64,000 nt of DNA from Acinetobacter seifertii (GTDB lineage: Bacteria; Pseudomonadota; Gammaproteobacteria; Pseudomonadales; Moraxellaceae). The notes below the pieces were generated by a model that saw only the letters and a list, made by a program, of their open reading frames with translations, had not been told where the DNA came from and searched no databases. How positions within the stretch are numbered: the first letter of the stretch is position 1; each line of letters starts with the position of its first letter. Positions 58,207 through 64,000 of this stretch are shown here, in pieces. Made by a program: the position numbers and the translations under genes. The stretch spans positions 221,083 to 285,082 of the forward strand of contig NZ_KB851199.1 of the NCBI RefSeq assembly GCF_000368065.1, in the 5' to 3' direction.

Positions 58207-59361
58207 TTACAAGAACTCTTCTAGTACCGAGTTTAAGAAAATATGCCCTTGCTCAGTACATGCTAAACGAGCACTATCCTCTACCAATAACTTTCTCGAA
58301 CGTAGTGAAGTAAGTACCTCTTTTAGCCTCTCTAAACTTAAACTAGTACGCTGTTCGTATAAGTCAGCGTTTACCCCATCATTTAAGCGTAAGGCATTCA
58401 TCATAAACTCAAAAGGTAGCTCTTCTGCCTCAATCTTTTTCATTTGCAAATGTTCGGCTGGAACCTTTGCCAAGTAATCTTTCGGTAAACGGGTCTTTTG
58501 GAAACGGTACACACCATCTGGTCGTGTCACTTTTCCATGTGCCCCTGCACCAATCGCAAGATAATCACCAAACTCCCAGTAATTTAAATTATGGGCTGAA
58601 GGTTGTTCTTTACGCCAAGCCGACACTTCATAGTTTACAAAGCCATTTGCTTTTAAATAGGCCTCACCTTGCTCTTGAATATCTTCTAATACCTCATCTT
58701 GAGGTAAAACAGGCTGCGTTCGGAAAAATACGGTATTTGGCTCAATGGTAAGTTGATACCAACTGATATGTGTCGCGCCATGCTCTACAGCCATCTTTAA
58801 GTCATAAAGTGCTTGCTCTAAAGTTTGCTCAGGCAGACCATGCATTAAATCGACATTAACTCGCTTAAAGCCTGCTTGTCGTGCCTGCTCTATTGCATCC
58901 ATAGCATTGTTTGCTGAATGAATACGTCCAAGCTTTTGCAAGTGATCAGTATTAAAAGTCTGTACACCAATCGACAAACGGTTAATACCCGCTTCTAAAT
59001 AGCCTGCAAACGGGTCATGTTCCAGTGTTCCCGGATTAGCTTCTAAGGTAATTTCACAGTCATCTTCAAAGTTAAGTAATGACTTAAGCTGCTCAAATAG
59101 CCATGCATAGCCTTTGGCAGAAATGAGTGAAGGCGTTCCACCACCAATAAATACACTGTGAATTGAACGCCCTTGGGCCATCTCAACTTGAGTTTCAAAG
59201 TCGGCTACCAATGCTTTTAGATAAGTTTGCTCAAGTTCTGCCGAAAGCGCACCATCAGGCACGGCATGCGAGTTAAAGTCGCAATAAGGACATTTACGCA
59301 CGCACCAAGGCATGTGGATATATAAAGATAACGGAACAGAAGCAGGATTTAATACAGCCAA
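58207..59361 (-). CDS. hemW: radical SAM haem chaperone HemW
   Basis: A 384-residue protein. The radical SAM cluster motif CVRKCPYCDFNSH (CxxxCxxC, cysteines at about residues 21, 25 and 28) is followed by FIGGGTPSLI, EANPGTLE, RLSIGVQTF and the HemN/HemW C-terminal domain. HemW transfers haem to respiratory enzymes, and unlike HemN it carries HNLNYWEFGDYLAIG. It is often mis-annotated as coproporphyrinogen oxidase. It is convergent with the SDR gene. Confidence 0.93.
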   Translation of the reverse strand: MAVLNPASVPLSLYIHMPWCVRKCPYCDFNSHAVPDGALSAELEQTYLKALVADFETQVEMAQGRSIHSVFIGGGTPSLISAKGYAWLFEQLKSLLNFEDDCEITLEANPGTLEHDPFAGYLEAGINRLSIGVQTFNTDHLQKLGRIHSANNAMDAIEQARQAGFKRVNVDLMHGLPEQTLEQALYDLKMAVEHGATHISWYQLTIEPNTVFFRTQPVLPQDEVLEDIQEQGEAYLKANGFVNYEVSAWRKEQPSAHNLNYWEFGDYLAIGAGAHGKVTRPDGVYRFQKTRLPKDYLAKVPAEHLQMKKIEAEELPFEFMMNALRLNDGVNADLYEQRTSLSLERLKEVLTSLRSRKLLVEDSARLACTEQGHIFLNSVLEEFL

Positions 59362-59478
59362 GGAACAAGGTCCAATTTACACAATATTTCTATTTTAACA
59401 TGACTGCATCAATGGGCTTATGAAAACATACCTTAATTGCTTTAGACTGTTTTTAGACATACTTAAATATTGATAAAA

Positions 59479-59940
59479 ATGATGAAATTCTCTAGTCAAC
59501 TTTTCCTGATCTTACCCTTAGCTATGGGAATCGGTGTTGCCATGGCTTTTCAAACTGCAATTAATGCTCAGCTTCGTGAGCAATTACACTCACCTTTGCA
59601 AGCGGCATTATTATCATTTTTCATAGGTACTATTGTTTTAGCCATTATGGTGTTCTTTCAAAGTGCCGAGAAACCCACTTTAAGTGAAATATCTAATATT
59701 CCGTGGCTTCTTTGGACTGGAGGATTCCTTGGGGTTTATGCAATTAGCATGAGCATTTATACTGCACCTAAGCTTGGTTTTTTAACCTTTACAGGGCTAG
59801 TCGTTTTTGGGCAATTGGTTATTTCTATGTTGCTTGACCATTTTGGATGGTTAGGTACAGACAAAACTCCTGTTACATGGCAACGGTTCCTAGGTGGAGT
59901 GGTTATCTTTGTTGGTGTGTTACTCACCCTACAGCGCTAG
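59479..59940 (+). CDS. small DMT-family (DUF606-like) membrane protein
   Basis: A 153-residue protein with five hydrophobic helices and the pattern GIGVAMAFQTAINAQLREQL and SFFIGTIVLAIMV. The closing helix is RFLGGVVIFVGVLLTLQR. These match the DUF606 half of the drug/metabolite transporter superfamily, which functions as a dimer of small proteins. The substrate is unknown. Two adjacent ATGs (59479, 59482) are possible starts. The abeM gene follows 32 bp later on the same strand. Confidence 0.82.
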   Translation: MMKFSSQLFLILPLAMGIGVAMAFQTAINAQLREQLHSPLQAALLSFFIGTIVLAIMVFFQSAEKPTLSEISNIPWLLWTGGFLGVYAISMSIYTAPKLGFLTFTGLVVFGQLVISMLLDHFGWLGTDKTPVTWQRFLGGVVIFVGVLLTLQR

Positions 59941-59972
59941 TTTCATTTTTATATTTATAAAGAGTATCTTTT

Positions 59973-61319
59973 GTGTCGAATGTCACGTCGTTTCGGACTG
60001 AATTAAAACAACTCTTCCATTTAATGCTACCTATTTTAATTACGCAGTTTGCTCAAGCAGGGTTCGGATTAATTGACACCATTATGGCAGGGCATTTATC
60101 TGCAGCAGACTTAGCTGCTATTGCAGTAGGTGTAGGTCTATGGATTCCTGTTATGCTCCTTTTTAGCGGGATCATGATTGCCACTACACCGCTAGTTGCA
60201 GAGGCAAAAGGCGCTAGAAATACAGAACAAATTCCTGTCATTGTTCGTCAGTCATTATGGGTTGCGATTATTTTAGGTGTAATGGCTATGCTCATTTTGC
60301 AGCTTATGCCTTTTTTCTTACATGTGTTTGGTGTTCCAGAAAGCTTACGACCTAAAGCAAGCTTATTCTTGCATGCCATTGGTTTAGGTATGCCAGCCGT
60401 AACCATGTATGCAGCGCTACGTGGCTATTCAGAAGCTTTAGGCCACCCACGCCCTGTCACCGCGATTAGCTTATTGGCCTTAGTGGTTTTAATCCCTCTA
60501 AACATGATCTTTATGCATGGCTTAGGGCCAATTCCTGCTTTAGGTAGTGCAGGCTGTGGCTTTGCAACATCCATTTTACAATGGCTCATGCTGATTACTT
60601 TAGCTGGCTATATTTACAGAGCTTCAGCTTATAGAAATACGTCTATTTTTAGCAGATTTGATAAAATTAACCTGAATTGGGTTAAAAGAATTTTACAGCT
60701 TGGTCTGCCAATTGGTTTAGCGGTGTTCTTTGAAGTAAGTATTTTTAGTACAGGGGCATTGGTGCTTAGTCCACTGGGTGAAGTATTTATTGCTGCGCAC
60801 CAAGTGGCTATTTCAGTTACTTCGGTGCTGTTTATGATTCCGCTTTCACTTGCAATTGCCTTAACCATTCGCGTGGGAACGTATTATGGCGAAAAGAACT
60901 GGGCTTCCATGTACCAAGTGCAAAAGATTGGTTTGAGCACAGCAGTATTTTTTGCTCTATTGACCATGTCATTTATTGCTCTAGGCCGTGAACAAATTGT
61001 CTCGGTTTATACTCAAGATATAAATGTTGTGCCTGTTGCGATGTATTTACTCTGGTTTGCAATGGGTTATCAGTTAATGGATGCTCTACAGGTCAGTGCT
61101 GCTGGCTGTTTAAGGGGTATGCAAGACACCCAAGCACCGATGTGGATTACGCTTATGGCGTATTGGGTAATTGCTTTTCCAATCGGGCTTTATTTGGCAC
61201 GTTATACCCATTGGGGTGTAGCAGGCGTATGGCTAGGTTTAATTATTGGCTTAAGCATTGCCTGTGTTTTGTTGCTTTCACGGCTTTATTTAAATACCAA
61301 ACGATTAAGTCAAACCTAA
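59973..61319 (+). CDS. abeM: MATE multidrug efflux transporter AbeM
   Basis: A 448-residue 12-helix NorM-type MATE antiporter. The sequence from SNVTSFRTELKQLFHLMLPI through QFAQAGFGLIDTIMAGHLSA to the end matches AbeM as I know it from A. baumannii, which expels fluoroquinolones, cationic dyes and aminoglycosides by proton exchange. The start is a GTG at 59973 after AAAGAG. The upstream DMT gene is 32 bp away, so they may be co-transcribed. The terminator follows the stop directly. Confidence 0.94.
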   Translation: MSNVTSFRTELKQLFHLMLPILITQFAQAGFGLIDTIMAGHLSAADLAAIAVGVGLWIPVMLLFSGIMIATTPLVAEAKGARNTEQIPVIVRQSLWVAIILGVMAMLILQLMPFFLHVFGVPESLRPKASLFLHAIGLGMPAVTMYAALRGYSEALGHPRPVTAISLLALVVLIPLNMIFMHGLGPIPALGSAGCGFATSILQWLMLITLAGYIYRASAYRNTSIFSRFDKINLNWVKRILQLGLPIGLAVFFEVSIFSTGALVLSPLGEVFIAAHQVAISVTSVLFMIPLSLAIALTIRVGTYYGEKNWASMYQVQKIGLSTAVFFALLTMSFIALGREQIVSVYTQDINVVPVAMYLLWFAMGYQLMDALQVSAAGCLRGMQDTQAPMWITLMAYWVIAFPIGLYLARYTHWGVAGVWLGLIIGLSIACVLLLSRLYLNTKRLSQT

Positions 61320-61320
61320 T

Positions 61321-61350
61321 AAAAAAGCCGATGAAACATCGGCTTTTTTA
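61321..61350. terminator. terminator abeM / SfnB-like gene
   Basis: AAAAAAGCCGATG / CATCGGCTTTTTT with a 4-nt loop. Confidence 0.92.
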
Positions 61351-61352
61351 TT

Positions 61353-62603
61353 TTATGCAGACTTTGCCCGCGGGCTTGCTCCAATTTGCCAGACAAAAGG
61401 TAAATCGGTACGGTTTACTTCCCAATCTCCAATCACTTTTTCTTTATAAATAAGCGGATTATGTGAAGATACAGTCCGCGCATTACGCCAGAAACGGTCA
61501 AGTTGTTTCGCTTGGCTACTTGCTGATGCACCTAATGCATTAAATAACTGACTTGTTAAATCAAGCACTAGGTTGGAAATTACCACCTGCCCTTGTGCCG
61601 ACTCAAGCTCGGCATCTACATTAAACTGATGCTCTTTCACTTCAGACTCGGCGAAATGGCTTTCATAAGCCTTTTGTAATGCTTCGGCCGTTTTTAAGGT
61701 GATTGCTTCACTCGCATACGCTTGAGCGGATGCCTTACCCACCACTTGTAAAACTTGCGGATCATGGCGAACCAAGTCACCATTACCATGACTAAAAATA
61801 CGTTTACGGTCACGAATTTCCTGACTAAACGTCTCGACTGCGGCATGCGCAATACCTGTTAATGTTGCAAGATGCACCACCTGATAAAAAGCGGTTTGAT
61901 ACTTAAAACGTTGATCAAATGGAATGAGGTTTGAAGCTGGCAAATGGACCTGATGTACTTTTAAAGTACCACTGCCTGTTGTCTTTTGACCAAAACCATC
62001 CCAATCATCCAGCACGCTTACACCTGTTTCATGACGGTAAATAGCAGCAATCACATGACGGTCGTTCACTTCATCGTAAGCAAATAAATCAATCCAGTCT
62101 GCAAAAATACTGCCAGTTGAATAGTACTTTTCACCATTTACGACCAAATTACCCGAAGCGTCTTTAGTGACTCGTGTAACGACATCACCAATCTGTACAT
62201 TTCCAACTTCTGTCCAGGCATTTCCAACTAAATCGCCTTGTACAAAGCGCTGAAACCAAACCTCCTGTGAGTGCTCTTTATGAGCAACCAAACGGTCTTC
62301 AACAAATGCAAAATGACCACGTAAAGCTTGCACAATATTGGAGTCAGCTTCTGCTAGCTCTGCTAAAAGCTGGAAAAGTTGAGGTAATGAAACCCCATCT
62401 CCACCATATTTACGGGGTACTCGTACAGCACCCAACTTAGCTTCTTTTAGCCACTGAATCGGTTCAAAAGGTAAGATTCTTTCTTTTTCTCGCTCAACAG
62501 CACCTTGCGCAATTTTTTCAAAAATGGGACGGAATCTATTTGCGACTTTTTCATAATCCGCGCCTACCGATAGTTCTTCTAATTCAATTTGAGCTGTTGT
62601 CAT
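61353..62603 (-). CDS. SfnB/DszC-like acyl-CoA dehydrogenase-fold oxidoreductase
   Basis: A 416-residue flavin enzyme of the acyl-CoA dehydrogenase superfamily. The N-terminal helical domain has AVRVPRKYGGDGVSLPQLFQ, the middle beta domain VNGEKYYSTGSIFADWIDLF, and the C-terminal helical domain ends LDRFWRNARTVSSHNPLIYK. The missing acyl-CoA-type catalytic Glu and this C-terminal pattern fit SfnB/DszC monooxygenases used in sulfur acquisition. The start at 62603 follows GGAG. A homologous gene was directly upstream before an IS30 element entered the gap. Confidence 0.82.
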   Translation of the reverse strand: MTTAQIELEELSVGADYEKVANRFRPIFEKIAQGAVEREKERILPFEPIQWLKEAKLGAVRVPRKYGGDGVSLPQLFQLLAELAEADSNIVQALRGHFAFVEDRLVAHKEHSQEVWFQRFVQGDLVGNAWTEVGNVQIGDVVTRVTKDASGNLVVNGEKYYSTGSIFADWIDLFAYDEVNDRHVIAAIYRHETGVSVLDDWDGFGQKTTGSGTLKVHQVHLPASNLIPFDQRFKYQTAFYQVVHLATLTGIAHAAVETFSQEIRDRKRIFSHGNGDLVRHDPQVLQVVGKASAQAYASEAITLKTAEALQKAYESHFAESEVKEHQFNVDAELESAQGQVVISNLVLDLTSQLFNALGASASSQAKQLDRFWRNARTVSSHNPLIYKEKVIGDWEVNRTDLPFVWQIGASPRAKSA

Positions 62604-62622
62604 CGTTATTCTCCTAATCTTG

Positions 62623-63711
62623 GGCGAATTCAAACATGAGGTGCGACAGTTTCAAAAGCCATATGATAATCAACAAGCTGAGCAAATTTCTCTAATGGTG
62701 TAAGCCAATCTAACGCCTTTCTAGGACGAGTATTCAGTGACATGGCAACTTGATTTAAATAATGCTGATCTGCCTGATTTAAATCAATCCCTTTAGGTAA
62801 ATATTGCCTAATTAAACCATTCATATTTTCGCATGTGCCTTTTTGCCAGGGTGAATGTGGGTCACAGAAATATACATCTATGCCTAAATCTTCTTCGAGT
62901 ATTTTATGTTCTGACATCTCACGTCCACGGTCATAGGTCAACGTTTTACGCAGTTCTGCAGGTAAATATTTCAGAGCTTCAGTTAAAGCCTTGCGCACTG
63001 ATTCTGCCTTTGCATCAGGTAATGTTGCCAAGATACAGAGCCGTGTATTTCGTTCAATAAGTGTTGCTATCGAACTTTTATTGTCTTTACCTTTAATTAA
63101 ATCAGCTTCCCAATGACCCGGTATTTTTCTTTCTTGAACTTCGGCTGGGCGCTCATGAATAGTTTTAATATCCTGTAATATAGAATCTTTTTTAGGTTCA
63201 CCGTTAGCTTTTCGCTTTTTATTTTCATGACGTAGACAGGATAATAAGTCTTTTTTCAACTCACCCTTGGGTAATGCTCGTATCGTTGAATAAATCGTTG
63301 TATGGCTTACATTCATTGTTTGATCCAAATCAGGAAATGTCTTTAAACGCTTTGCTATTTGCTGAGGAGACCATAAACAACGGATCGCTTCAACAATAAA
63401 TTTCCAGAGGATTGAATCGATTTTGAGTTTTCTGTGACCACGTCTACGTCTAGCAAAAGTGTTATCAGAAGCATATTGAGCTTGATAAACGTCATTGATG
63501 CTATTTCTTTTAAGCTCACGATAGATCGTACTAGGATGTCTTTTAATAAGTTCAGCAAATTTTCTGGCTGAAAAGCCTTCTTTTCTTGACTCAAGCATTA
63601 ATGCAGTACGATCTTCAAAGTTAAGATGATGGTATGACAATTTTATATACTCCATAAACCCTTTAAATTAATTAGGTGGTTTATGTCGCACTTCAAGTTT
63701 TACTCTGCCTT
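62623..63711 (-). mobile_element. IS30-family insertion sequence (ISAba125-like)
   Basis: About 1.09 kb with one transposase. The two ends are imperfect inverted repeats that both begin GGC and share TAAAAC/CAAAC-TGA-GTGCGACA. TTG occurs just outside both ends (62620-62622 and 63712-63714), a 3-bp duplication normal for IS30. The left end, read outward, ends TTGAATTCGCC, which I know from ISAba125 upstream of resistance genes. Exact boundaries could shift by one base. Confidence 0.88.
62630..63655 (-). CDS. IS30-family transposase
   Basis: A 341-residue DDE transposase. An N-terminal HTH (FSARKFAELIKRHPSTIYRE) binds the ends. The catalytic Asp is in GHWEADLIKGKDN (about residue 184), the second in LTYDRGREMSEH (about 240) and the Glu in KGTCENMNGLIRQYLP (about 276). 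The frame is intact and almost fills the element. The protein matches ISAba125 from memory. Confidence 0.95.
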   Translation of the reverse strand: MEYIKLSYHHLNFEDRTALMLESRKEGFSARKFAELIKRHPSTIYRELKRNSINDVYQAQYASDNTFARRRRGHRKLKIDSILWKFIVEAIRCLWSPQQIAKRLKTFPDLDQTMNVSHTTIYSTIRALPKGELKKDLLSCLRHENKKRKANGEPKKDSILQDIKTIHERPAEVQERKIPGHWEADLIKGKDNKSSIATLIERNTRLCILATLPDAKAESVRKALTEALKYLPAELRKTLTYDRGREMSEHKILEEDLGIDVYFCDPHSPWQKGTCENMNGLIRQYLPKGIDLNQADQHYLNQVAMSLNTRPRKALDWLTPLEKFAQLVDYHMAFETVAPHV

Positions 63712-63725
63712 GTCTTTTCTTGAAT

Positions 63726-64000
63726 TTAGCTCCATGCATGACGAGGTGGTTGAACTCCATTGAGGTAATAATTACCGACAATGTGATACTTCCAGCGCAC
63801 AGGGTCATGCAAGGTATGGGTACGGGCATTGCGCCAGTGACGGTCAAGGTTGAGTTCAGATAAAGTAGAACGCGTACCCGACAACTCAAAAAGTTTATTG
63901 GCTGCCAAAATAGCAATTTCTGTAGTGAGTACTTTTGCCTCAGCAACCAATAATGTGGCTTGGTTTACATGTTCTTCGGTGGTTTCAGCAATGGCCTGAT
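63726..64000 (-). CDS. second SfnB-like oxidoreductase, C-terminal part
   Basis: An open minus-strand frame from the window edge to a TAA at 63726. Its last 90 residues contain TLLVAEAKVLTTEIAILAAN, LDRHWRNARTHTLHDPVRWK and a C-terminal YHIVGNYYLNGVQPPRHAWS. This is the same C-terminal pattern as the gene at 61353-62603 (LDRFWRNARTVSSHNPLIYK), so the two are tandem paralogs. The N-terminus lies beyond the window. Before the IS30 insertion the gap between the two genes was only 32 bp. Confidence 0.8.
   Translation of the reverse strand, partial: QAIAETTEEHVNQATLLVAEAKVLTTEIAILAANKLFELSGTRSTLSELNLDRHWRNARTHTLHDPVRWKYHIVGNYYLNGVQPPRHAWS

Noticed and set aside
63668..63946. 92-residue minus-strand frame next to the IS30 element
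   Set aside because: It is out of frame with the SfnB-like C-terminus that covers the same bases and runs into the IS end.
1..64000. CRISPR array, prophage or resistance island
   Set aside because: No regularly spaced repeats, cas genes, phage genes or acquired resistance genes were seen. The only mobile DNA is the two insertion sequences.

Overview
This is chromosomal DNA of an Acinetobacter, most likely the A. baumannii complex. The sequence is AT-rich. It carries an AbeM-type MATE pump, an ISAba125-like IS30 element and an IS256 element resembling those of A. baumannii, together with gammaproteobacterial housekeeping genes. Species and IS names come from recognition, not from a search.

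Layout. 1-9.4 kb: a partial hypothetical gene, an RRM RNA-binding protein followed by an ASCH-domain remnant, a UvrD/Rep helicase, an HdeD-like membrane protein, a membrane-anchored metzincin-like protein, topA, and a divergent HxlR regulator/zinc-type alcohol dehydrogenase pair. 9.4-17.2 kb: slyX/uup, an acyltransferase, a LysE exporter gene broken at codon 8 by an IS256 element, an LpxL-type acyltransferase and a glycosyltransferase. 17.2-27.8 kb: a glutamate/dicarboxylate symporter, a 690-bp spacer that holds a probable GacA-controlled, CsrA/RsmA-sequestering small RNA, a membrane EEP protein, then asd, a fimV split into two genes, an asparaginase, truA, an AraC regulator and infA. 27.8-37.4 kb: small secreted and lipoproteins, leuC-leuD-lipoprotein-leuB, a small membrane protein behind a Fur box, a LysR regulator, a membrane-anchored HExxH protein, a DUF2252 protein and a HAD-IB hydrolase. 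37.5-50 kb: rppH-ptsP, katG, an MBL hydrolase, a LysR regulator, a DUF1345 protein, a GST, a YafY regulator and a HAD phosphatase overlapping rluC. 50-64 kb: rne with a long structured leader, a long-chain acyl-CoA synthetase, two identical tRNA-Lys genes, a LysR/SDR pair, hemW, a small DMT protein, abeM, and two tandem SfnB-like oxidoreductase genes separated by an IS30 (ISAba125-like) insertion.

The most interesting item is the minus-strand element at about 18914-19086. It has six ANGGA motifs, at least two of them in the loops of short perfect hairpins, and a further GGA in the loop of a terminator hairpin. Upstream lies an 18-bp near-palindrome, TGTAAG-N6-CGTACA, centred about 65 nt before the inferred start. 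This is the architecture of the RsmX/Y/Z (CsrB-type) RNAs, and it would give this genome a Gac/Rsm output RNA. Other points of note are two insertion events with visible target duplications, an inverted pair of perfect DnaA boxes far from any replication gene, the split fimV, and a Fur box in front of a small membrane-protein gene.
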